A DNA stretch of 26,330 nt from an uncultured Clostridia bacterium (GTDB lineage Bacteria; Bacillota; Clostridia; Christensenellales; Aristaeellaceae): NCBI GenBank assembly GCA_934631025.1, contig CAKTXR010000036.1, forward strand, positions 1-26,330. Reading direction: 5' to 3'. Positions 1 to 7,109 of the stretch are shown here, piece by piece (position 1 is the stretch's first letter; every line of letters starts with the position of its first letter). The notes below the pieces were generated by a model, which saw nothing but the letters and a program-made list of their open reading frames with translations, had not been told where the DNA came from and did no database searches. Position numbers and translations under genes: made by a program.

Positions 1-422
1 ATGGGCGTGGCGGCAGGCTGATCAGCGGGCGCTGCGGTCTGCTCCGCGGCAGGCTGTTCAGCGGTGGATGCGTTGATGGGCGCGGCGGGGGCAGCGAGCG
101 CGGCGGGCGCGACAGGCATGACCGGCTCGAAGGGCGCGACCGGTTCGGCGGTCTGCTCGGCGGCCTGTTCGGCGGCGGGAGCCTCCGATTCGGGGGCGGG
201 GCGGCGCTCGGAGAGCACCTCGGTGAGCAGCTCGTCGAGCGATACGTCGAAGAGACGGCTGAGCGTCATGAGCGTTTGCAGATCGGGGATGGACGAGCCG
301 TTCTCCCATTTGGAAACGGCCTGATGCGTGACGTTGACGCGGGCGGCCAGCTCCTGCTGCGTGATGTTGCGCTGCTGGCGCAGGAAGATGATGTTCTCGC
401 GGATGATTGTCGGATTCAGCAT
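1..422 (-). CDS. XRE-family HTH transcriptional regulator, 3' end outside window
   Basis: The gene runs off the left edge. About 140 codons are visible on the minus strand and no stop is seen. Translation from the ATG at 422 gives an N-terminal Cro/CI-type helix-turn-helix in about the first 65 residues, with the typical sequence TQQELAARVNVTHQAVSKWE followed by a short helix ending SLDELLTE. From about residue 75 the protein becomes a low-complexity Ala/Pro/Glu linker (PAAEQ, PAAPA runs), so a further C-terminal domain probably lies beyond the edge. The start is supported by AAAGGAG seven bases upstream and by a promoter about 60 bp further up. DNA binding is family knowledge. The target genes are unknown; TTGCAAC repeats just upstream of the promoter could be an autoregulatory site. 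Confidence 0.88.
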   Translation of the reverse strand, partial: MLNPTIIRENIIFLRQQRNITQQELAARVNVTHQAVSKWENGSSIPDLQTLMTLSRLFDVSLDELLTEVLSERRPAPESEAPAAEQAAEQTAEPVAPFEPVMPVAPAALAAPAAPINASTAEQPAAEQTAAPADQPAATP

Positions 423-478
423 ATTTGAACTCCTTTCGGCGGCGGTGAAGGCGGACTGGAAAGCGCTTCCGTGAAAAA

Positions 479-507
479 AGCATAGCAGACCCGCCGCGAA
501 AATGCAA
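479..507 (-). promoter_or_regulatory. Promoter of the XRE regulator gene
   Basis: On the minus strand TTGCAT (502-507) and TATGCT (479-484) are separated by 17 bp, a good sigma-A pattern. The leader to the ATG at 422 is about 50 nt and contains the palindrome-like GGAAAGCGCTTCC near 456-468. Three TTGCA-containing repeats lie just upstream (531-562). Confidence 0.6.
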
Positions 508-530
508 GATACCGCTGGTTGAATCGAGAT

Positions 531-562
531 TTGCAACTGTCGGTTGCAACCGAGGGTTGCAG
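531..562. promoter_or_regulatory. Candidate operator: three spaced TTGCA repeats
   Basis: TTGCAAC at 531-537, GTTGCAAC at 543-550 (inside the 12-bp palindrome CGGTTGCAACCG) and GTTGCAG at 556-562 recur every 12-13 bp, immediately upstream of the -35 box of the XRE regulator. The pattern suits a protein-binding array. Autoregulation by the adjacent regulator is inference. Confidence 0.35.
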
Positions 563-1100
563 GCGGGCGGCGACAGCGGGGGAAAGCGGCCCTGAGACGG
601 TCGAAATGCGTTGCAGACGGCGCGGGACGGAACAGCCTGAGCGTGAAACGATGGGATGCGGGGACGCTATATAATAGGAAGCGACGGGTGAGAAACGCCT
701 AGCGCCGCAGATCGGCGGGGCGCGGCGTATGGAAGCACGGCGCTTGATGGCGGCTATCGGCGTTGGTGCGGTGGAAACGACGCGCTGAATAATAGGAAGC
801 GATGGAGTCTGGCGGCTGACGATTGCGGCGCGCAAGGTTCTAGAGGAAGCGGTGAATGGGGAGGGCGTGCGCCGCGCGGCATTTTGAGGGATGGCGCAGG
901 GAACTTGCACTGCGGACTCTTTGCGACAAGCCGCGCGTTTGGAAGTGCTGCCGCTCATTTTTCCAATATGTGGTGAACGGCCGCGGACAGGCGAAGGGAG
1001 AACGGCGCTGACGCTGATCTGAGATACGAGGGCCTGAACGGCTTCGATAATTTTTGCCGCCGCGATGAAGGGGATGCGCCGCGCAGAACTCGGGGATAAC
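563..1100. other. Gene-free stretch with degenerate repeats
   Basis: I see no supportable gene here; open frames lack ribosome binding sites and recognisable folds. It contains two related degenerate sequences ending in TATAATAGGAAGCG (about 670-683) and AATAATAGGAAGCG (about 788-801), similar to sequence near 4450, 11067 and 25220. The right end (about 1075-1104) shares the 'gcgccgcgcagaactcgggg' box that precedes other copies of the structured repeat. Confidence 0.5.
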
Positions 1101-1206
1101 GAAAGACCTGTCCGGCTCTGACTTATGGCCGGACAGGTCGTGCGGTATATCGATGTTTGTTCGCTCAACGTCCAGACGCGAAACGGTGTGGAGGCTGCAC
1201 AGCGGC
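1101..1206 (-). repeat. Structured 3'-end repeat, copy A, abutting the prsA stop
   Basis: Read with the prsA transcript, the stop is followed after three bases by a small hairpin (GCTG/CAGC, 1194-1203), then CCACACCGTTTCGCG, the linker TCTGGACGTTGAGCG, and the HP1 stem-loop. HP1 pairs 1105-1116 (GACCTGTCCGGC on plus) with 1128-1139 perfectly over 12 bp around an 11-nt loop (1117-1127). The HP2 module present in other copies is missing, so this is an internally deleted copy. TTTCGTTATCC follows HP1 in the gene sense, so HP1 may also serve as a weak terminator. Confidence 0.85.
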
Positions 1207-2568
1207 TTAGTCGAGCTTGTTCGGATACTTCTTGATCTTGGCCGCGTCGTACCAGGACTGATAGGCCGCGTCGTAGGTCTCGTCCTGCTTGCTGCTGAGC
1301 AGCTCGGCGCTCAGTTCGTCGCGCACCTCGTCCAGCGGCACCGCGCCGGCGGTCACGTCGCTGTTGTAGTAGATGATGTGTACGCCGTTGCTGCCGACGA
1401 CCGGATCGCTCACGTCGCCGATCTTCTTGAGCGACATGGCGGTCTCCTTGAACACGTCCTCCCAGTAGGTGGAGTTCTCGGAGACATAGTAGCCGGTGGT
1501 CATGCTCGGCTCGCTCTTCATGCCGGGATCCTCGCCGAACTCGGCCATGACCTCGTCGAAGGACTTGCCGCTCTCAAGCGCCGCATAGACCTCGTCGATC
1601 TTGTCCTGCAGGGAATCGAGGATCTCCTGCTTCTTGTCCGCGATCTGCTGCTCCAGATCGGCCTTTTTGGCTTCCAGCTCTTCCTTGCTCAGTTCAGGCT
1701 CGGCCGTCGCTTCGGGGTCGGGCGTAGCAGTGGCTTCGGGCGTGGCAGTGGCTTCCGCGTCGTCGGCCGGCTCTTCCAGCTTGGCCAGATCGTCGGTCAC
1801 GGTCTTAAGCTCGCTCGTAAGGTCGGAAAGGGCGGTCTTCTGCTCGTCGGAGGCCTGAAGCAGCACATGCTTGACGGTGCGGTAGCCCTCGGGATTCCAG
1901 TAGACGGTCGTGCCGTTGGCATGGTACATCTCGAAGAGATAGCTGCTGGCGGAGAGCGACGTCTCGTTCTCGGAGACCTTGGTGTTGTAGGATTCCTCGA
2001 TCTCGCTGTCGTCGACGGTCACGTCGGCGATGACGCTCTCGCGCACGCGGTCGGCGATGTAGCGCGTCTTTTCGCTCTCGGTGATCAGATCCATCGTCAC
2101 GCCTTCCTCCTCGAGGTGCTTGACGACGGCCTCGCGGGCTTCCTCATCGGTCATGCCCTCGGTATCGACCTCGCTCTTATGCTGCTCGATATAGCTGTCC
2201 AGCGTGGTCTGCGCGTTCTCGGCGATCTTGGCGTTGTCCTCGTCGGTCAGCTGATCCAGACCCAGCTCGGCGGCCTTCTGCGCCACCAGTTTGGTCTCGA
2301 TGAACGACTCCAGCACGCTGTCCTTGATTTTGTCCTTCATGGAGCTGATGTCGCTGTTGCCGTAATAGTACTGATAGAGATAGCTGTAGTAGCTCAGGTA
2401 GTAGTCGTATGTATCCTTGACGTCGCCCTTGGTGATCTTCTCATCGTTGACGCTGGCGACGACCTCGGCGTTGTCCTTCTCGGGATCGACCTCGATCAGG
2501 TTGCAGCCGGTCAGAACCAGCGCCAGGGCCAGCACAAGGGCCAGGAGTTTCCACACGCGTGTTTTCAT
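1207..2568 (-). CDS. prsA: PrsA/SurA-type peptidyl-prolyl isomerase foldase lipoprotein
   Basis: A 453-residue secreted foldase, expected to help fold exported proteins outside the membrane. It starts with a lipoprotein signal peptide ending in the lipobox VLTG-Cys22. A helical SurA_N-like region follows (about 35-225, rich in Tyr at 52-70), then a parvulin-type rotamase domain from about 228 (RTVKHVLLQ) to 404, with GKSFDEVMAEFGEDPG and a closing VGSNGVHIIYY. The parvulin fold is split after its first strand by an insert of about 85 residues (239-325) holding a Thr-Pro-Glu-Ala low-complexity run and a charged coiled-coil-like helix. The ATG at 2568 is preferred over the TTG at 2574 because AAAGGA lies 10 bases upstream of it. 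The fold assignment is good; catalytic activity and the exact name prsA are less certain. Confidence 0.82.
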   Translation of the reverse strand: MKTRVWKLLALVLALALVLTGCNLIEVDPEKDNAEVVASVNDEKITKGDVKDTYDYYLSYYSYLYQYYYGNSDISSMKDKIKDSVLESFIETKLVAQKAAELGLDQLTDEDNAKIAENAQTTLDSYIEQHKSEVDTEGMTDEEAREAVVKHLEEEGVTMDLITESEKTRYIADRVRESVIADVTVDDSEIEESYNTKVSENETSLSASSYLFEMYHANGTTVYWNPEGYRTVKHVLLQASDEQKTALSDLTSELKTVTDDLAKLEEPADDAEATATPEATATPDPEATAEPELSKEELEAKKADLEQQIADKKQEILDSLQDKIDEVYAALESGKSFDEVMAEFGEDPGMKSEPSMTTGYYVSENSTYWEDVFKETAMSLKKIGDVSDPVVGSNGVHIIYYNSDVTAGAVPLDEVRDELSAELLSSKQDETYDAAYQSWYDAAKIKKYPNKLD

Positions 2569-2613
2569 TGACAAATCGTCCTTTCAGGCTTAGTTGCACA
2601 TTGCACTTATATT

Positions 2614-2642
2614 ATTATACACGCAACAGCGCCGCCTGACAA
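2614..2642 (-). promoter_or_regulatory. Promoter of the prsA-like gene
   Basis: Minus-strand TTGTCA (2637-2642) and TATAAT (2614-2619) are separated by 17 bp. The implied leader of about 40 nt holds two TTGCAC repeats. Confidence 0.75.
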
Positions 2643-2694
2643 GCCCTATTTTTTTCTGAAACTTAAATAATTCGCGGCGAAATGGCGGCGGGCG

Positions 2695-2738
2695 AAAAAA
2701 ACTGCCCTTTCTGCCGATTTTGCGCGCGAAAATCCGCC
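2695..2738 (-). terminator. Possible terminator of the hydrolase-like gene
   Basis: After the stop at 2746 the transcript contains an imperfect palindrome (2713-2738, core GATTTT/AAAATC around CGCGCGC), followed about 11 nt later by seven U (A run at 2695-2701). The gap between stem and U tract makes this a weak call. Confidence 0.3.
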
Positions 2739-2745
2739 GGTAGGC

Positions 2746-3321
2746 TCATGTCAGCGACGGCTCGGGCGATACGGCAGGCTCACACAGCCCCATGCGCCGG
2801 CAGATGGCCGCGCTCAGCTCGCCTGAAGCGACCGATTGCGCGGCGGGCAGACGAAGAAGGCGCGTGAAGCGGCTCGCCTGACGCACGGCCTGACGCTCGG
2901 GGGACGCGGCGAGCACCTGCGCGCGCGTGCTCAGCGCGAACAGATCGATCGATGCGCGCCGCCTGAGCCGGCGTACCTCCCAGCGGGCGCGATGGCTGAC
3001 GGACGGCGATTCCTGCGCGACGAGTATGAGATGTTCGGGCATGTATTCCTCGGCCAGCATGAGCGCCACCCACGCGCCCGCGCCCAGCCCGCACACCGAC
3101 ACGCAGACATGGCGCTCGCGCAGATGAACGAACGCCGCGCGCGCCGATATGATCGACTCGCGCCACGGCCGCGCGCCCAGATCGAGCGCGGGGACGGAGA
3201 CGGTCAGCCCGCCGGCATGGAGCGCGCGGGACAGCTCGGCGAGCGCATCGGGGGCCTGAGCGGCGTCGGGCAGCAGAACGAGCGCCTGACCGCCGCCCTC
3301 GAGCGTGTATGCAGATTCCAT
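2746..3321 (-). CDS. Small alpha/beta-hydrolase-fold protein, nucleophile motif altered
   Basis: 191 residues with the alternating strand/helix pattern of an alpha/beta hydrolase: QALVLLPDA near 12-20, VSVPALDLGARPW near 41-53 (the usual strand plus aspartate/arginine loop), then VCVSVCGLGAGAWVALMLAEE at about 72-92, where the nucleophile elbow should sit. The elbow reads GLGAG (78-82) instead of G-x-S-x-G, so Gly80 replaces the catalytic Ser. The C-terminal part (SPERQAVRQASRF) is short and Arg-rich. A strong AGGAGG lies ahead of the ATG. It is divergent from the sugar kinase at 3502. It may be an inactive hydrolase homologue or have another role; no substrate can be proposed. Confidence 0.65.
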   Translation of the reverse strand: MESAYTLEGGGQALVLLPDAAQAPDALAELSRALHAGGLTVSVPALDLGARPWRESIISARAAFVHLRERHVCVSVCGLGAGAWVALMLAEEYMPEHLILVAQESPSVSHRARWEVRRLRRRASIDLFALSTRAQVLAASPERQAVRQASRFTRLLRLPAAQSVASGELSAAICRRMGLCEPAVSPEPSLT

Positions 3322-3438
3322 AATGACATCCCTCCTATGGATAAGCCGTTTTCAAAAACGGTGATTATAATCGGAAACAACAGTGATATATATGCGCGCG
3401 GGGCGGCGGGCTATGCGCCTGCTTTTACAGGAATAGGC

Positions 3439-3467
3439 TTGAAGGGGCGGCGCGCGCGTGCTAATAT
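3439..3467 (+). promoter_or_regulatory. Promoter of the PfkB-family kinase gene
   Basis: TTGAAG (3439-3444) and TAATAT (3462-3467) are spaced by 17 bp. The predicted start of transcription is about 28 nt before the ATG at 3502. Confidence 0.6.
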
Positions 3468-3501
3468 ATATCCATTCTGGCGAATGAAAGGATGAAGGGG
3501 C

Positions 3502-4431
3502 ATGATCACCACGGTTTGCCTGAATCCCTGTCTCGATAAAACGGCGTCTGTGAGCGCGCTTGTTCCCGGAGGACTGAATCGCATCCGCTCGGCGCGCATC
3601 GACGCGGGCGGCAAGGGCGTGAACGTCGCCGTGACGCTTTCGCGGCTGGGGCTGGACGCGCGCTGCGTGCTCTTCCTGCCCGAGGAAGGTAGCGCGCCGC
3701 TGACCGAAAAGCTGCGCGCGGAGCATATCGCCGTGGGCGCGGTGGACGTGCCGGGCAGTCTGCGCACCAACCTCAAGATATTCGACGAATCCGAGAGCCG
3801 CATCACCGAGCTGAACGAATCCGGCGCGCCCGTGACCGACGCGGCGCTCGAGGACATGACGCGTATGATCGAGGGCTGCGCGCAGGGAAGCGAGCTGATC
3901 GTGCTCTCCGGCAGCCTGCCGCCCGCCTGCCCTGCCGACTATTACAGGACGATTATGGAGCGCCTTGCGCATACGAATGCGCGCTGCGTGCTGGACGCGG
4001 ACGGACTGCGGCTGCGCGCGGGGCTGGAGGCGCGCCCTTATCTGGTGAAGCCCAACCGCGACGAACTGGAGGAGCTGACCGGCGAGCCGCTCAGGACGCT
4101 TGACGACATTGCGCGCGCGGCGCGGGGGCTGATCGAGCGCGGCGTGGCCATTGCGGCGGTGTCGCTGGGCGCGGAGGGCGCGCTGATTGCGGACGAGCAC
4201 GACGTATACTGCGCGCCGCGGCTGGAGATTCCCGTGCGCTCTACGGTGGGCGCGGGCGACGCGATGTGCGCCGGCCTGTGCGCGGGGATTGCGCGCGGCG
4301 GTTCGCTCGAGGAGATTTTTCGGCTGGGCATGGCCTGCGCGGGCGCGGCGGTGATGAGCGAGGGCACGCGGCCGATCGAGCGCGCGGAATGTGAGAAGCT
4401 GCTGCCGCGGGTGAAGATCCGGCGGCTGTGA
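3502..4431 (+). CDS. 1-phosphofructokinase family (PfkB/LacC-type) hexose-phosphate kinase
   Basis: 309 residues, the usual size for the FruK/LacC/PfkB-type sugar-phosphate kinases of the ribokinase superfamily, which transfer phosphate from ATP to fructose-1-phosphate, tagatose-6-phosphate or fructose-6-phosphate in the cytoplasm. Visible are the N-terminal TVCLNPCLDKT, the substrate loop GGKGVN (36-41), a VLSGSLPP strand, VKPNRDELEELTG, and the anion-hole/catalytic signature TVGAGDAM with Asp253 as the expected base. The start has GAAAGGATGAAGGGG upstream. No fruA, fruR or tagatose gene is adjacent, so the substrate cannot be chosen between fruK and lacC types; the gene symbol is left open. 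It is transcribed away from the hydrolase-like gene. Confidence 0.9.
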   Translation: MITTVCLNPCLDKTASVSALVPGGLNRIRSARIDAGGKGVNVAVTLSRLGLDARCVLFLPEEGSAPLTEKLRAEHIAVGAVDVPGSLRTNLKIFDESESRITELNESGAPVTDAALEDMTRMIEGCAQGSELIVLSGSLPPACPADYYRTIMERLAHTNARCVLDADGLRLRAGLEARPYLVKPNRDELEELTGEPLRTLDDIARAARGLIERGVAIAAVSLGAEGALIADEHDVYCAPRLEIPVRSTVGAGDAMCAGLCAGIARGGSLEEIFRLGMACAGAAVMSEGTRPIERAECEKLLPRVKIRRL

Positions 4432-4465
4432 GCGCGGCATGAAACGCGGCTATACTAATAGGTAG

Positions 4466-4632
4466 GAACCGACGCGGAAACGCATGGGTGAGCGTGGAAA
4501 GCGCTTCGGTCAGGAATGGAAGCGCTTGAACCGACGCGGAAACGCATGGGCGAGTGCAGAAAGCGATTCGGATAGAAATGAAAGCGCTTGAACAGACGCG
4601 AAAAGCGCGTTGTCGAGCATGGAAGCGCTTCG
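4466..4632. repeat. 62-bp tandem repeat, about 2.7 copies
   Basis: Units begin at 4466, 4528 and 4590 (each GAACcGACGCGgAAACGC...). Two units are complete and the third is about 43 bp. Each unit carries one or two AAGCGCTT cores; TGAAAGCGCTTGAA at about 4579 differs from the CcpA cre consensus at one position. The period is not a multiple of three, so the repeat is not coding. It fills most of the gap between the kinase and hom. Confidence 0.8.
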
Positions 4633-4711
4633 ATGGGCGCGGAGGGCGCTGGAAATGGGTTCATTCGCCGGCAGGCGGCGGGACGATAGATTGGAATATT
4701 GAAAGGAATGA

Positions 4712-5938
4712 ATGTTTATGATCGGTGTAGCTGTTATGGGATGCGGCGTTGTGGGTTACGGCGTGGTGCAGATGCTGCTGGAAAATCACGACGCGGTGAG
4801 CCGCGTGACGGGGCAGGATGTGCGGCCGGTGTACATGCTGGACATTCGCGAGCTGGACGTGCCGGAGGGCGTGAAGCTGACCCACAATTTTGAGGATATA
4901 CTGGCCGACGAGCGTGTGAAGATCGTCGTGGAGACGATCGGCGGCAATCGCGTGGCGTATGAGTTCACGCGGCGCGCGCTGGAATCGGGCCGCCATGTGG
5001 TGACCTCGAACAAGGAGCTGGTGGCGACGCGCGGCGACGAGCTGGTCAGGCTGGCGGCCGAGCATCATGTGTCCTATCTCTACGAGGCGAGTGTGGGCGG
5101 CGGCATTCCGGTGCTGCATCCGATCATGCGCTGTTTGCAGGGCAACAGGCTGACGCGCGTGGACGGCATTGTGAACGGCTCGACCAACTATCTGCTCACG
5201 CAGATGCGCGATCTGGGCGTGTCCTTCCCGGCGGCGCTGGGCGAGGCGAAGCGGCTGGGCTATGTCGAGGCCGATCCGGCGGCCGACGTGGAGGGCTGGG
5301 ACGCGCGCCGCAAGCTGGCGATTCTGGCCAACGCGTGCTTCGGCTCGAAATTCGCCGACGAGGCGGTCATTCCGACGCAGGGCATCAGCGCGATTACCGA
5401 GCAGGACATGGCGGCGGCGGCGGCGTTCGGCGGCGCGGTGAAGCTGATTGCGCACGCGGAGCTGAGCGAGGACGGCGAGAGCTGGAGCGGCTGGGTGCAT
5501 CCGGCGTTCGTGCCCGCGGCGCATCCGCTGTACAACGTGAACGACGTGTTCAATGCGATCATCGTGCACGGCGACTATGTGGACGACGTGATGTTCTTCG
5601 GGCGCGGCGCGGGGCGTCGGGCGACGGCGAGCGCGGTTGTGGGCGACGTGATTGAGATCGCGCGCGCGATCGACGCGTTTGTGCCCGCCGCCGAGCGCGC
5701 GGTTGTGCCGGCGTTCAATCCGGTCAGCACGGTGGCGCGCCGCAGGCTCCTGCGCGTGCCCGCCGAGGCCGAGCCGGTGATGGCGATGTTCGCCGCCGAC
5801 TGGGCGCTGAAGCCCTGCGCGGGCGAGCTGGCCGTGATGACCGCCCCCCTGACCGACGCGGAATTCGACGCGCAGGCCGCGTCCCTCTCCGCGCGCGGCG
5901 TGCTGTTTTCTCAGCCTCTGGTCGCAGTGGCAGGCTGA
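4712..5938 (+). CDS. hom: Homoserine dehydrogenase
   Basis: 408 residues; it reduces aspartate semialdehyde to homoserine with NAD(P)H, the branch step to threonine and methionine. The N-terminal Rossmann fold shows GCGVVG (10-15) and ETIGG. The catalytic region has SVGGGIPVLHP, VDGIVNGSTNYLL (Asn155 region), GYVEADPAADVEGWD with Glu186, and Asp197/Lys201 spaced as the catalytic Asp/Lys pair of the family. The last 70 or so residues look like a shortened ACT-type regulatory domain, so feedback control is possible. Two in-frame ATGs (4712 and 4718) follow AAAGGA; the first has spacing 4, the second 10, so either may be used. The stop TGA is the exact loop of a GCAGGC/GCCTGC hairpin that starts the downstream structured repeat. 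Confidence 0.95.
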   Translation: MFMIGVAVMGCGVVGYGVVQMLLENHDAVSRVTGQDVRPVYMLDIRELDVPEGVKLTHNFEDILADERVKIVVETIGGNRVAYEFTRRALESGRHVVTSNKELVATRGDELVRLAAEHHVSYLYEASVGGGIPVLHPIMRCLQGNRLTRVDGIVNGSTNYLLTQMRDLGVSFPAALGEAKRLGYVEADPAADVEGWDARRKLAILANACFGSKFADEAVIPTQGISAITEQDMAAAAAFGGAVKLIAHAELSEDGESWSGWVHPAFVPAAHPLYNVNDVFNAIIVHGDYVDDVMFFGRGAGRRATASAVVGDVIEIARAIDAFVPAAERAVVPAFNPVSTVARRRLLRVPAEAEPVMAMFAADWALKPCAGELAVMTAPLTDAEFDAQAASLSARGVLFSQPLVAVAG

Positions 5939-6365
5939 GCCTGCATGCACACCGCTTCGCGCATGGTCGGCAGTGCCGACAGCCACACCGCTTCGCGCAT
6001 GCAACCCGCCGGCCGTGCCGGTTCCACATTTTCCGCGCCGCTTGAGGGCGGCTCGCCGGCTGTGCCGGTTCCACTTGCTGCCGTGCAAAGCAAGAAATGT
6101 TGGTTATATACAGCCCGACTTGACCGGCCATAAATTGAAGCCGGTCAAGTCTCTCCGTGCCGCAGTGCGGCTTCCACGCCGCTTCGCGCATGCAACCCGG
6201 CGGGCAGTGCCCGCTTCCTCTCCGCTAACGCGCGTTGCAACCCGACTCCGCGCCGCTTGAGGGCGGCTCGAGTCTGGACGTTAGTGCATACTGAGATCAT
6301 CGCTATACAGCCCGACTTGCCCGAGCATAAATTGAAGCCGGTCAAGTCTCTCCGTGTACCCGAGT
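5930..6365 (+). repeat. Structured 3'-end repeat array behind hom, copies B and C
   Basis: In hom sense: a stop-straddling hairpin (5930-5944), CACACCGCTTCGCGCATG, GTCGGCAGTGCCGAC (near 5979-5993), a second CACACCGCTTCGCGCATGCAACCC, an HP2-like segment with CCGCGCCGCTTGAGGGCGG, a CCGGCTGTGCCGG triloop palindrome, then HP1 copy B (6117-6128 with 6140-6151, perfect 12-bp stem, loop CATAAATTGAA). A second unit follows with HP2 at 6244-6274 and HP1 copy C (6314-6348). Copy C's left arm (GACTTGCCCGAG) no longer matches its right arm (GCCGGTCAAGTC) beyond six bases, so it looks chimeric or decayed. TCTCCGTGTACCCGAG closes the array. No gene is seen between here and 6573. Confidence 0.85.
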
Positions 6366-6572
6366 TTTGCGGGGCGCGGGATTCTGAGTGCGGCAGCTGT
6401 CGTTGGAAGAAATGGAAAGAACGCTCGCTGAAGGAGCTGGGTACGCCCTTTTCAGGGGCATGAATGGCGGCTATGAAGAGAACGCTGAAGAAGCCGTATG
6501 GCGTTTCATGCGCGGGAGCGGCGGAGCGCGGATTTCTGGCTGAAGCGGACGATTGAATATCGGAGGAAAGCT

Positions 6573-6986
6573 ATGACATACGAAACATCGTGCGGCGCTG
6601 TGGTGTTCACGCGGCGCGGCGGCGAGATACTCTATGTGATTATCCGCTCGATTGAGGGCTATTACGGCTTCCCGAAGGGGCATATGGAGGGCGACGAAAC
6701 GCCGGAGCAGACGGCTCTGCGCGAGATTCGCGAGGAGGTCGGCCTGACGCCGCGCCTGATCGACGGCTTCCGCACCGAGGAGGAGCACAGGCTGCCGAAG
6801 AAGCTGAACGTGATGAAGCGCGTGATTTATTTCGTCGCCGAGTACGAAGATCAGCCGATCGTGCCGCAGAAGGAGGAGCTGCTGAGCGCGCAGCTTCTAC
6901 CCTATGATCAGGCGCGCGCGCTGTTCCAGTTCGAGAACACGAAGGAGATCCTCGATCAGGCGAAGGCGTTCATCGAGACGCTGTGA
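6573..6986 (+). CDS. Nudix hydrolase (Ap4A hydrolase-like)
   Basis: 137 residues, a single Nudix domain. The Nudix box at 36-58 fits G-x5-E-x7-R-E-U-x-E-E-x-G-U exactly (starts GHMEGDE, ends REIREEVGL). Early strands SCGAVVFTRRGGEILYVI and YYGFPKGH, together with the small size, resemble the asymmetrical diadenosine-tetraphosphate hydrolase/MutT-like group that cleaves nucleoside diphosphate-linked compounds using Mg2+. The substrate is not certain. The ATG at 6573 is chosen because GGAGGAAAGCT precedes it; the longer frame from 6498 has no such site and adds residues unlike the family. A strong bidirectional terminator follows 50 nt after the stop, and no structured 3' repeat is attached to this gene. 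Confidence 0.9.
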   Translation: MTYETSCGAVVFTRRGGEILYVIIRSIEGYYGFPKGHMEGDETPEQTALREIREEVGLTPRLIDGFRTEEEHRLPKKLNVMKRVIYFVAEYEDQPIVPQKEELLSAQLLPYDQARALFQFENTKEILDQAKAFIETL

Positions 6987-7037
6987 AGGATGCGCGGCGC
7001 TGATTGGCTTGCGCGCTGCGGCGAAAAGTGAAAAATT

Positions 7038-7079
7038 AGCCCCCGCTGAACCGAAATGAGACGGTTCGGCGGGGGCTTT
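7038..7079. terminator. Bidirectional intrinsic terminator
   Basis: A 16-bp stem (7038-7053 AGCCCCCGCTGAACCG with 7062-7077, one G-U pair) closes an 8-nt loop. On plus it is followed by TTTG; on minus by TAATTTTTC. It sits between the converging Nudix gene and the beta-helix gene and can stop transcripts from both sides. Confidence 0.85.
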
Positions 7080-7109
7080 GTGCGTTATGGGGCGGGATGG
7101 GGTGTGCGG

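Noticed and set aside
1153..2571. Long plus-strand frame opposite prsA (and similar long frames opposite hom, argH, argG, the M18 gene, the GTPases and the binding protein)
   Set aside because: These are shadows of real genes in GC-rich DNA. Compositions are extreme in Arg/Ala/His/Val/Gly and no start site supports them.
3352..4440. Minus-strand frames opposite the PfkB-family kinase
   Set aside because: They are antisense shadows; the plus frame carries complete kinase motifs with its own promoter and ribosome binding site.
5930..6365. Integron attC-like sites following stop codons
   Set aside because: Structure-conserved sites after stops recall attC, but I see no paired RYYYAAC/GTTRRRY boxes, no integrase, and the host genes are ordinary chromosomal genes on both strands.
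6498..6986. Longer Nudix start at 6498
   Set aside because: The extra 25 residues are not Nudix-like, and the ATG at 6573 has a clear GGAGG site.
7038..7079. Counting the Nudix terminator as a further HP1 copy
   Set aside because: Its loop and flanking boxes do not match HP1; it is a standard terminator.
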